A stretch of 38,009 bases of DNA from Mesaphorura yosii (lineage: Eukaryota > Arthropoda > Collembola > Poduromorpha > Tullbergiidae), in NCBI GenBank assembly GCA_009869945.1, contig WIXG01000570.1:1-38009 (forward strand), read 5' to 3'. Below are positions 13,733 to 23,466 of this stretch, piece by piece. The notes beneath the pieces are model-generated. The model worked only from the letters and a program-made list of their open reading frames with translations. It made no database searches and was not told the DNA's origin. The position numbers were made by a program, and so were the translations under genes. Within the stretch, counting starts at the first letter, position 1; every line of letters begins with the position of its first letter.

Positions 13733-16108
13733 CTACAAGAACTCCACTCCAGCGTAGACCCCATCGGCCACAGCAACGTCCTTCATGATCTCCTTGCCCT
13801 CCCAGTCGTACACGGACAAGCTGCTGAATAATTTAACCCCATCCAAGCCAGATTTAAGCGCCAGCACGAGCTTATCGTCCGTCCCCGGTATGAATTTAAT
13901 GTCAGTGAATCCACTCGTTTCGTCCTGCTCCCCAAACACGCCCTTTTCGAATTCCTTCCGCTGGTCGTCCGCCCAGACGATCGCATTTGTTCCCGTCTTA
14001 TGATACGTCGCACGGTCGAATTTTGTCTTGCTCAGGCGGCGAGGTGCAAAGAGCCATTTCTGGTGAACGTCCGACCACGCAACGGCCTCGTGCACGACGA
14101 ACCCTACATTATTAAAGAAGTCTTTACCTTTTCAAATTGCACGGGTGCTCTTTCTTAGCTACGCACTCCTCACCTTTCTTCTGGTTCACGCCAAGCGCCG
14201 AGGCGATGGAGTCATAAGTCTCCGTCCAGTCGGCGTGAATGACGCGCCCGTCTTTTGTTATCTTCTTCACGAATTGGCGGGATTTGTCAAATCCTTCGTT
14301 GTCTTCCTTGTTGCGGTTTTGGCGCTTGGAGCGGGTTCTTGACGCTGGTCTACCGGTTTGCCTTGGAGTGGTGCTTGATGCTCTATTCTCTACTTCACGA
14401 GCAGGTTCTTCTTCACCATCGGCGGCCGCCTCTGGATCGTGATCATCGTTGTGGTACTCCTGATCGTCAACGTCGTCTTGTGTTTGGTCATCAGTCTCGT
14501 TCTTCTTCTTGTCTGGGAACAGAACGCCAGTGCTCCCAATCCAGAGATGGTCGCCTTTCACCGTTGCCCACTCGCACTTGAACCCTTGTAGAAGCACAAT
14601 TTCTTAATTAGACCAATTAACAAACGGATTATTTTTAAGCGTGGGGATTTTAACGGATATACCTTCCTCGGCGCTCGGCAACAAAAGCCACGGTTGTGCA
14701 GTGAAGTTTTTGCTCTCTTCATCCTCCTTCAACTCATAAACGATCCCAGTCTCATCGTCACAAGCGTACAGCTTCCCATTAAAGAAATTCAAGGTGCTTA
14801 GCTCGAACCCTTCGCCAGAGTGATTGATCCCAGTCTCCAGCTCGTGATTGTGCTCTTGGTTTTCTTCGTCAAACTCGACGGTGGCCTAAGCGCAGTGAAG
14901 GCAAACGAACCATTAAAATCAAACACTCTTATCTGTCAGCATAAAGATAGTCTGAACGGCTTACATTCCCTTCCCCGTCTCCGCCGTCCTGCTCAATGAG
15001 CAGATGTCCAATCTTGAGGAACGCTTTGTACTTCTTCTCCTCCGTCGCAGAGTCCTTGCCCAGGTCGGAGATTAGGCCAATTTTGAACTTTAGTGATGGG
15101 GGTGTGAGTGGGTAGCGTGGAGGGGGTGCGTCATCATCTCCATCGTTAGAGTCAGGGTCACGATCGTCTGGTCTCTGTTGCTGTCTCTCTGGTGGTGGTG
15201 GTCTTCTGTTGTTCTGTCCCCGTGGTGGCTGCTGCTGCTGGATGTAATTCGGGACCTCGCTCGAAGGCACAACTACGTTATAGTAGTCCTGCTGTGGTGG
15301 TGGCTCGTAGCTTTGGGATGGCTGCTGCACTTCATTCTGCGAGCGTGGGTCTTGTTTCCAGGCGTCTAAGGTAGGAGGCGAAATGTGAAAGAGGACTCGG
15401 AGCATACGCCTGCCACCGCCATTCCCAGACTTACCATTATCCTGTGGCTGCTGTTGCTGTGGTGTCGAGTAAGCAATCGCCCGGGAGCCAGAGTTTCTGC
15501 AGCCGACTCCTCCGGTGGGGTTCGCCGAGTACCACCACGGGCGCTCCACGCGGGATGAGCGGTGACCGGACCCTTGCTGCTGCTGCTGCTGTTGGTGGTA
15601 CTGGCCAGGGTAGGGTTGTTGATACTGGGGTTGCTGATACTGGGGTTGTTGATACTGGGGTTGCTGATACTGGGGTTGCTGATACTGGGGTTGCTGATAC
15701 TGGGGTTGCTGATAATGTTGCTGCGGGAACTGCGGCTGCTGATACCTGCCTTGGGGAGCCTGGGCCGGCTGATACTGGGATTGCCGCTGGTGCTGTTGCT
15801 GTTGAGATCCGCCTTGTTGTTGGGCGGAAGCGACTGCGAGAGATTGGAAATGATTACTTGGTCTTTCGAATCGGAAACTAAAGTTATTATTCTCTTTTCT
15901 TGACCCTTCACTCGACTTTTGCATAGCGTTGAAGTAAGCGTCAAGCAGTTTCTGAAATTCCTATTTTACTTTCTGCTTGGAATCCAATTTCCAAGATGCC
16001 AGAATGCCCAGCCCAGCCTCTTAGTAACTAATAATTAACTAATCTAAATCAAGAATGAATTCTCAAATTACCTGCTGCAAATACAAGACAAAGGAGGAAC
16101 TTTGCCAT
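13733..16108 (-). CDS. Secreted apyrase 2 with Q-rich repeat domain, 613 aa
   Basis: Six exons: 16072-16108, 15435-15833, 14965-15365, 14663-14885, 14174-14584 and 13733-14103; every junction is GT-AG and in frame. The signal peptide is MAKFLLCLVFAAVASA with likely cleavage before QQQGG. A low-complexity Gln/Pro/Tyr region (about 17-235) contains six perfect YQQPQ units. The CANT1-type domain follows: KFKIGLISDLGKDS, GEGFELSTLNFFNGKLYACD, GFKCEW, FVVHEAVAWSDVHQKW, GFTDIKFIPGTDDK and YAGVEFL. Relative to apyrase 1 and vertebrate CANT1 it differs at conserved core positions: SDLD to SDLG, GRGMEL to GEGFEL, and Ser to Thr in the GFS block. An insert of roughly 70 residues, acidic then Arg/Lys-rich, sits between the STGVLF strand and QFVKKI. 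It is secreted by inference; activity may be altered or lost. Confidence 0.9.
14240..14520 (-). other. Charged insert inside the apyrase 2 catalytic domain
   Basis: This in-exon segment of apyrase 2 has no counterpart in apyrase 1. Its first half is acidic (Asp/Glu/His-rich, including DDQTQDDVDDQEYHNDDHD), and its second half is Ser/Thr/Arg-rich and basic (PRQTGRPASRTRSKRQNRNK). It lies in a loop region of the propeller. KRQNRNK and RSKR resemble proprotein-convertase sites, which is only a suggestion. Confidence 0.7.
15615..15720 (-). repeat. 15-base tandem repeat encoding YQQPQ in apyrase 2
   Basis: The plus strand shows GATACTGGGGTTGCT-type units every 15 bases at 15621, 15636, 15651, 15666, 15681 and 15696, then a degenerate GATAATG at 15711. 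On the coding strand this gives six YQQPQ units flanked by YQQPY and HYQQP. Units differ only at silent C/T positions, which points to recent expansion. Nearby Gln runs (15573-15590 region) extend the low-complexity tract. Confidence 0.9.
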
Positions 16109-17008
16109 TTTGATCTCTACTGCGAAGGAGCCAAGCCAAGCCAAGAAAGTACACTGAAAACTGCTCACTCTCCACAACTGCTGCGTCTGGAAGACTGAGT
16201 AAACGATGGTGTGTCTCGGCTCAATTTATAAGCCGGATTAAGCTACCTGCCATGGCGACCGTATCGTGCAGTTGATAATCTGTAAGCATTTCGGCTAGAT
16301 ATTAAGAATTTATAAACTGGAACTTGATGCCATAACAATTAAGAGAAGGTAAAGCGAAAGGGTGACTTTTTTCTTCTTCACTTACGTCTTGTGGGGGTCA
16401 TAATTTATTTCGAGCCATGATTAAAATCACGAGCATCATCATGATCCACGGCACGGCAGTGAGTCAAGTCAAAGATAAAGATGAGCTAATCACTCGTTTC
16501 ACTTGTTTCGCCTCATTTACATTGAAATTAGAGTTTTATGCAATGCGAGGATCAAAGGTGATGGACACGGGCTCGATGATTCTGCTTCAACAATTCAGCA
16601 ACTCATTTCCTTAATTCAAGTCAGCAAATGTTCCATTGTTTTGCGCGAGGTTGACATGACCACGCGACCTCCATTCAGACTTAACATCTTTTCTTTGTTG
16701 CAGCAGGGATTAATGAAGCATGGAGCTGAAAGGGCCATAAAGCGAAATCAGGATTGGAAGAGGCAAATGGCAAAGGCCGGGTCAGGCCAGTCCAATTAGG
16801 CGTAAACAATCATATCAGTATAATTACTGTAATCATGATTATGAGTTTATTACTTGCTCATTGCGCTTTACGCAATTCCAGAAGAAGATTCTTGACTTCA
16901 CGCTCTGATGCCAACTTTTGATAATTGCTGTTGTTTAGGTTGTAAAATAATCGAGACGCGGTCAGAGCCCAGTCGAGCGTCAAACGACCAGGATTACCAG
17001 CCAGCCAC
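16109..17008. other. Upstream region of apyrase 2
   Basis: No coding gene supported. The first 100-200 bases should contain the apyrase 2 promoter and 5' UTR. Open frames of 65-98 codons on the plus strand lack splice context and family resemblance. Confidence 0.45.
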
Positions 17009-17283
17009 GTCCATAAACTCGAAATCGAAAGGACGACAGGAACACGAAGGAATGAAGGTCCAAAATTCCGTCACTCATCCGCAGCAGTGTTTCAATTGTC
17101 AAGACTAAAAGACGAGTTTGTGTGTAACCTCTCTAGCGATGATATAGAAACGCTATTTTGCTATTTAAGGCATTACATCATCATTAACGTCGCCTCGCGA
17201 CGTGAGCGGTGACAATGACATATTTATTCAACAGAGTCATCTTCGCTTTTCTTGTTCTGGTTTCGAAGATGACGATGAATTAT
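17009..17283 (+). repeat. Duplicated segment B, copy B1
   Basis: Matches 19000-19278 in direct orientation with small indels. Shared blocks include GGAATGAAGGT, CATCCGCAG, TTACATCATCATTAACGTCG, GAGCGGTGA-A-TGACATATTT and ATGACGATGAATTATTG. It is noncoding in both copies. In copy B2 the segment is joined directly to segment A; here it is not. Confidence 0.75.
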
Positions 17284-18999
17284 TGTCATAGCGACAGATC
17301 TCGTTTCCTTAATCTCTGTAATGTCAGATGCTGCCCCCATAAATCAGCTTCTATTATTCTCGTGACTGCGTGCATGCAGAGAACAAATCATCCAACGACC
17401 AGTTAATTAATTGAGATTCCCAAATTAAGCAGCGTCAGCAGAGAGCGGCATGAGTTCGAGCTAATTTTCCTTGTTTGCGTTCGCATTAGAGAGTGCATAA
17501 ACAAAATCATAACTTATGTCGCCAAGGGAGCGCATTAATCTTCCAATTAATTGCATGAGCGGAATACGCGAGGAGACTCGATTTCTGTTTACCCTTCGTG
17601 AATTTAATTTAATTGGATTTTTTGTGAAATTATGCAATCGCTGGACTTATTTTGGAACAGGTTCAATTTTTTTCTTGTGCTATCATTTTGCTGTGATTTT
17701 CACGAGTTTTTCATGCCATCCTTTACTGACAAATTGTATCGAGATGTTGGCAACAAGTTTACGAAATTACGACATTCTGACAAACTAATTGCTGTTCTAT
17801 TCTGTGTGTTTTGCGATTAAAAGAGTAATGGGACCGGACTTGTAAATGAAAATCGCGAATTTATCCTGACAATTTCGGCTGACAGCCACTTCGTGACATG
17901 TTTTAAGGTCTTCAGCATTGCTGTTTGAAACCGCTGCTGCTTATTGGGGACCCACTGCTGCTCGCTCGTTCGAAATTGGTAGATGGATACGTTCGAGTAC
18001 TACAATGTCAAGGTTAATTTGATGCATCATCGCCAATCCGCTTTACGATTAACGTGCGCGATAAATCTTGGCCAGGCTGCAGTCTGCAGTCAAGCTGTGC
18101 AGAAAAAAAAAGTCGGGTTGAACTTGTTTTGGGCAGGGCTCGTCGGCTCGGACTTCGGTTGCTTTTGGGCTCTTTTTATCTCTTTGTGTCTGTCATTTAT
18201 TATTGGTCTTGCATACAGGTGGAATGTGAAATCACGGTGATCCGTGTAGAATGTCATGACATCGGTTGGGCAGTTGGTTTTATATGGAAAGGCATGGCCA
18301 TATAAAATGGAGAGTCAAGGCCGCAGAAGTGTCTTATATTTTATGGGGAAATTACAAATCGTGTCCATAATGATCCTCCATTTGTAGTTGGCTGGACGAG
18401 ACCAAAACCTGCATAGAAAATTCAAAAGAGAATACATTTTTCCCCAGTTTGCATAAATGAGTGGGTTGACTGTCAGATTAACGAGCGGTCCAGGATTTAT
18501 TTTCCGGATTTGCGAGGATACATACAGGATAGGATACAGGTTACATTTTCCTCGAAACACGTTTGAAGGTGAAGTATGTGGAAAGCGTAGAATAATCTCA
18601 GAATTATGCAAACAGGCTATTAACAGTGACATCATCTTAGCGAACTAACGGACTACCGTGCCGGTTCCAGCCTCCTAGCTCATCATTTCACTCGGATGAT
18701 CTTCTTCTCATGCATACTGCCAAGGGATTAATTTAAACTAAAAGTTTACAGTGCTCATGGATGATGTAATCTTGATCCTTTTTCTTGGTGAGCTCATCAC
18801 TCGCGACGGTTGCGACTTCGGTCCACGTACACTCAACAGGTTTATTGTTGCCTTGGTATTGGCTGAATCATCTCGTTTACAGCGACGACTGTGTGACGAC
18901 GGCGGCCGGTCACCACTCACAAACAAGTCATGACAACATGAAGTGAGTTTTCTGGGCGCAGCGGTTTAAAGACATCCAAAATCTACACTGTTGGGTAGC
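17284..18999. other. Gene-free stretch between duplicated segments B1 and B2
   Basis: About 1.7 kb with only short open frames on both strands, none with splice partners or recognisable products. It holds one perfect 10-base inverted repeat (18278-18307). I see no transposase remnant or terminal repeats. Confidence 0.45.
18278..18307. repeat. Perfect 10-base inverted repeat
   Basis: TTTTATATGG and CCATATAAAA are exact reverse complements separated by 10 bases (AAAGGCATGG). It could form a small AT-rich hairpin. No gene is adjacent, so function is unknown. Confidence 0.6.
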
Positions 19000-19278
19000 G
19001 CCCATGAAATCAAAATTAGAGGACGAACATGAGGGAATGAAGGTATAAAATTCTGTGAGTCATCCGCAGTGTTTATTGTTAAAGGTTAAAACGAGTTCGT
19101 GTAATTTGCAACCTTTCCAAGCGATGCTCTCTAACCCCAGTTAAGGCCTTACATCATCATTAACGTCGGCTCAGGATGCGAGCACGCGACGGAGCGGTGA
19201 TAGTGACATATTTATTCAACAAAATGCAAGAGCCATCATCTTCATTCTTGTTCTTATTTCGAAAATGACGATGAATTA
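19000..19278 (+). repeat. Duplicated segment B, copy B2
   Basis: Second copy of segment B, abutting segment A2 with at most a few bases between. Compared with B1 it has several indels, including an insertion near the GAGCGGTGA block, and point differences. Confidence 0.75.
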
Positions 19279-19612
19279 TTGAACTGCGGAACACAATGCA
19301 CGAGCAGTATGCAAATATGGCATTAAATGAATTAATTATAGCTTATAAAGATGTTGGCCTTGCGAAGAATTCAGCACCTTGGCTCAGCCTGGCTCTTGCG
19401 GCAAAGTGCAAAGATTTTCCAGGTAAACTTGATCAACTCTAATTAAAGTTAATTGTCCAGAAAGTAATTTGAACTGATTTTCATTCCCACGTCGTCAAAT
19501 TGCACGCAGATCGCTTTAAAAGACAAGTCGAATGACTAAAATTGACATTGGCATCGGTCTACTTCGCTTCAAGTCTAAAATGAAGTCCGGAAAGAATTTT
19601 ATTCAAAAGCAC
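19270..19612 (+). repeat. Duplicated segment A, copy A2 (downstream of LRR-like gene 1)
   Basis: Collinear with 13267-13637, about 6 kb away in the same orientation. It contains the 52-base identical block (19329-19380). Its right end carries AATAAA (minus strand) for the LRR-like gene 1. Confidence 0.85.
19598..19603 (-). other. Poly(A) signal of LRR-like gene 1, inside segment A2
   Basis: AATAAA on the minus strand, about 90 bases past the stop at 19692. A second AATAAA lies at 19615-19620 and could serve instead. Confidence 0.6.
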
Positions 19613-19691
19613 CGTTTATTAAGTTCGACTTTAGGACTCGGTAGACAGCATACCATTATCAGGTCTACAGCATGATCGCTGCAATCAAGTC

Positions 19692-21356
19692 CTAAAGGCC
19701 AGCTTGTGAAATGATGAAATCATCCGCGTCCGCACTGAGCTGACCGGTGAGAACTCGCACCTGGTCAAAGGTCAAGTCTATTCCTTTCCACTCGTTGGGC
19801 TTGCTCAGATTTCGCGTGATGAGAAAGGAGTCCGACTCGGCCCCAATTCCCAGTTTATCCAGAAACAGTTCAATTTCCCAGCTTTCTGTCCAAATCTTGA
19901 ACCTCCGAATTTGGTAGAATCGCACGACGATCCACTGCACTTTCGGCAGCTGCAGCACCTGCGTCAGAATCTTCCGCTCGTACACTTCGGAATTGATTGA
20001 GGAGAAATCCAACACGACACGACGGCAGTACGGGAAAATGCTCGGGAGTTGGTCGACGATCGTCTCGTCGTCGATCAGATACACATCAAGGGCGAGATGC
20101 TGAACGAAGAGGAATCGCACATGGAAGTGGTTCGTGAGTATCGCATTGGATATCGCCAAATGTCGCACAGTCGGCGTGACTGAATGCAGGTCAAACCACT
20201 TTACGTTTGGGTGCAAAAACACACGGAGTTCTTGCAGTTTGCGGAGTTGTGAAATCTTGATTTCGAAATGCGACTGAATTTGGTGGCGCGACCACAGTTG
20301 AAGTGGAGAATGAGTCGGCCGGTTGGGGTGGCCAATTTTTCGACCTGGAGCTCCAGGCTGCTGGTACAGCTTGTACGAGAAGAGTGTTATCAAGCCAGTC
20401 GGGATCGTGTCGACAGAAATTGAGGAGCTGTCGTCCAAGAGGTAAAGATGTTTCAGTTCGAATTGGTTGGGCTGTTGTATTTGGTAGAGCAGCGCCTGGT
20501 TGAAAGTCAGGAAGGAGAGCAGCAGGCCTTGCGAGTGAATTACAGTGAACAGGTTGATCGCACCAATGCGGATGTTCAAATCAGTGCGTGAACTGACGAC
20601 GAGCCAGTTAAAGTCGTCGATGGAGTACTCGTGCACGTCCGTACCGTTTTGATTTTGACCTTCGATTCGCTGTGCTGACCAATCGGAATTCTGGCTCCAA
20701 TTTTGCATTGACTTCGAAATCGTGGACTGTGATTGTCGGGCTTCTTGGAAGCCCATCGTCGTGAAAGGAATCAACGTTCTGAACAATTCCCACTCACGAT
20801 ACTTGTGCATGCTCTGGACGTCATCTTCCACGATGTACTCGTCGCCTGACCCTGATTTGGTCATCGTATGAAGCGTGTACTGCCGAAGATTTGGCAGGTG
20901 AACACGCTCGTCAAAATCGGCTGGAGCATTTGATTTGAATGTAACGTTAATCAGCTTAAGCGTCTCCAGGGCCTTGCAGTCCTTCAGGCTTTCGACGAGT
21001 AGCGTTCGATTCACTAGCAGGTTGACCAGTAAAATATGTTTGAGTTGATGCTGCTGAATTGGGAAGATTCCACGGAATTCTTCAATGTCGGATTTGTTCG
21101 TGGAGGCGCTGTACGGAGCGCTGATTTGTTGGAATGTTTCCCGTATGGAGGTAAGTCTCTGAAATCCAAAGTCAAAGTCAAGTCACGTCACATCAAACGA
21201 AGATCAAAAGTTATAACTTACTTGTTGTTTCTGCAATGTCAGCCGCGACGTGGACAATTTATGGTACACAATCTTGTAGGAGAAGCCGATGCACAGAATT
21301 AACGCAATTATGATGAATGTTGATCGAATTAGCTTTAATACAATGAGAAACGACAT
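19692..21356 (-). CDS. LRR-like single-pass membrane protein, paralogue 1, 533 aa
   Basis: Two exons, 21222-21356 and 19692-21158 (donor GTAAGT, acceptor TTTCAG, phase 0). The ATG at 21356 opens MSFLIVLKLIRSTFIIIALI, so residues about 4-27 form one membrane segment close to the N-terminus, predicting a type II protein with a large lumenal or extracellular C-terminal part. That part carries recurring leucine-rich strands: LETLKLINV, LKHLYLLDD, LQELRVFL, VRHLAISNA, VQHLALDVYL and CRRVVLDFSS, spaced irregularly as in divergent LRR or F-box-associated LRR proteins. No canonical LRR consensus, catalytic motif or F-box is visible. It aligns along its length with the neighbour at 21734-23466. I do not recognise the family and assign no function. 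Confidence 0.85.
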
Positions 21357-21655
21357 TTTTAAGTGCAGTCTCGTTCTGTTTCTGACATTTATTATGATAG
21401 AACAACAATAGCACGCGACACGTCGGAGCCTCTTATGTTTGATTATGAAGTCCAGCCAGTCAAACGGGAATTGTGCTCTGCCCAGTGCTCACTTTCATCG
21501 AGCATTATGCTAAATGCTAAATAGATCACAATTAATATGACCTCATCCTGGGCACCTCAAACTAAATTCACTATTGGCATAAGTGCTGGTTTTTCAACCT
21601 TCGAATCGGCTTCGGCTTTGGGCTTCCTCTCTTTGCCATCTCGAATCTTGTCAAA
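21357..21655. other. Spacer between the two LRR-like genes
   Basis: About 300 bases holding the upstream region of LRR-like gene 1 and ending at the poly(A) signal of LRR-like gene 2. No specific element recognised. Confidence 0.45.
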
Positions 21656-21661
21656 TTTATT
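21656..21661 (-). other. Poly(A) signal of LRR-like gene 2
   Basis: AATAAA on the minus strand, 73 bases past the stop at 21734. Confidence 0.55.
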
Positions 21662-21733
21662 TTCGATTTAATTACAGAGGCAGATTGTACAAACTGTTAA
21701 TAATTAAGTGTATGGGTTAAACTAGCAAGTAAC

Positions 21734-23466
21734 TTAACTACTCAATAGAAACTGGAACTCTGTGGACGCAAAATCGTACGGCTTGGCCGACAGTGCTCCT
21801 GCCATCATTTTGCTGTCGTCGTGCGTCAGCCCGTGACCTTTCCACCGTCCTTCTTCCCTTATGAGCAAGAAATATATCGAGTCACGTGGGATTCCAAGCC
21901 GATCCAGCAATGATTCCACTTCGGAGTACTCCAAGCTCGCATCCAGCAGCACGCTCGAACGCCCATGCCGCGAATAAAAGAATCGGACAATAATGTACTC
22001 GATTTTCGGCAGTGACATGGCTGTCGCCAGCATCCGGCGCTCTTGGTACTCGTTAGACGCGTACGAAAACTCCAACGCAACAATCTTGCATGCTGGGAAC
22101 ATGAGCTGGAAGTTGACGAGTATCGAGTCGTCGATGAACGGAACGGTGAGTGCGAGTTTCTCAAGATACGTGAAAACTAAGCCATTTGCTGGCGAGCTGG
22201 CCACGACCGTCACGTTGGCCAACGCCAAATGAACGACACTGCGTGGAATAGTGGCCAGATCGAGAATCTGCTCGTAATGGGATAAGAAAAGACGCAGTTC
22301 CTCCAAATACACGAATCGTCGCAGGCGGGCGAGGATGTCATTGAGTTCTGGGTGCCTATCGACTTGCCGCAGGAAGACTGCATTCGTATTCAAGGGCAAC
22401 ATGCTCACTTTCACATTTGTAGTGTCCAGCAAGTACAACTTTTTCATTGGGACTTGGTCGTTCACCAAATGCGCGAGTATTTCATCGTTAAACTGGAGGA
22501 ATGAAAGCAGGAGTCCGTCGTACCGGCTAAATTGCACAAGTTTGTAGGGGCCAATACGGATGTCGACGTTGTTCAGCTTCATCTTCGACTCGGGCCTCAG
22601 CACATGCAAGTAACTGGAGACTTCGTTCTCCCGGTAGTAATTGTACGTCCCACTCGAATTCTTGTACGTGTACTCCTTCTCCCAGAGCCCGTGAAACGGG
22701 AGGAGCGTCTTGAAGCGTTCAAAGCTCTGAAAATCTGAGATGAGCAGCGGTGAATTCTCTTCGTCGAAATCTCGGAGGAATTCGAATTTCTTAAGTTTGG
22801 GCAGGTGTACGTGGGTTTGGAATCCTTCATCATGCAGCAGCTGAACGTTTATGAGGGTGAGAGTTTCCAGATTCACACAGCTCTGAAGGCTCCGCAGCAG
22901 GATTTTCGGGTCGACGGTCACATCGGAGAGATGAATGTACAGAAGCGATGGCTGGTCGGCGAGTGGAATCTCAGAGAACTCCATGCTCTTCATCTTCGAT
23001 CGTGGGCCCTTCAGAATGTAGTTTTCTCCTGAAAGCAGAGAGTCGTACCAACTGTTAAAATGTCGTTACATTTTTGCGAATTTTGCACGGGACGGCACGC
23101 GATGCCTTTTTGACTTACTGTCTTTCACTAGTCCCGTCTTGTATTTGTGTGGCTGCTTGTGACTCAAATCAACCGTCTATAAAATGTCAATTAAATTACT
23201 GGTCAATTTCAACTTTTTCAACATCAATAATCCGTGCATTTAGAATTTACCTCTTCTCCGCTAAACCAATTCATGTGTAGTGCTAGTTTTGTAAATCCAG
23301 CAGTCAGCGCCAGGAGAATGAGAAGAACCGTGGCCAAGACAGTTACAAACTTCCAGGTGAGCCTGCAGCACATTTTGCTGGACTCAGGAGGAGTATCGTT
23401 TCCGTTGCTGCTGCTGCTGCTATTGTTGTCAGTGTCGAGGGAAGGGTACAAAATCTGAGCCTGCAT
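21734..23466 (-). CDS. LRR-like single-pass membrane protein, paralogue 2, 522 aa
   Basis: Three exons: 23251-23466, 23119-23176 and 21734-23028, all in frame. The N-terminus is cytoplasmic-like (Ser/Asn-rich, about residues 1-38), then FVTVLATVLLILLALTAG (about 40-58) forms the single membrane segment, then a short linker encoded by the 58-base middle exon. The long ectodomain aligns with paralogue 1: LETLTLINV, HVHLPKL, MKKLYLLDT, LEELRLFL, VVHLALANV, LEKLALTVPFIDDS, IVALEFSYASNEYQERRML and KIEYIIVRF. Similarity is clear in order and spacing but diverged, and the N-termini differ in length and exon number. No enzyme or binding motif is recognised. The tandem pair suggests lineage-specific expansion. 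Confidence 0.87.

Noticed and set aside
14239..14581. Plus-strand frames over the apyrase 2 insert
   Set aside because: They are shadows of the charged insert on the coding strand, with no splice sites or homologues.
15562..15903. Plus-strand frame with an LLILG repeat resembling a membrane protein
   Set aside because: It is the antisense reading of the YQQPQ minisatellite of apyrase 2, whose exons splice correctly on the other strand.
15850..15924. Upstream extension of the apyrase 2 Q-rich frame to a Met at 15924
   Set aside because: A splice acceptor at 15834 and a signal-peptide exon at 16072-16108 give a complete secreted protein; the extension reads intron.
18315..18635. 106-codon minus-strand frame
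   Set aside because: No splice partners, no family resemblance, and the plus strand is also open over the same bases.
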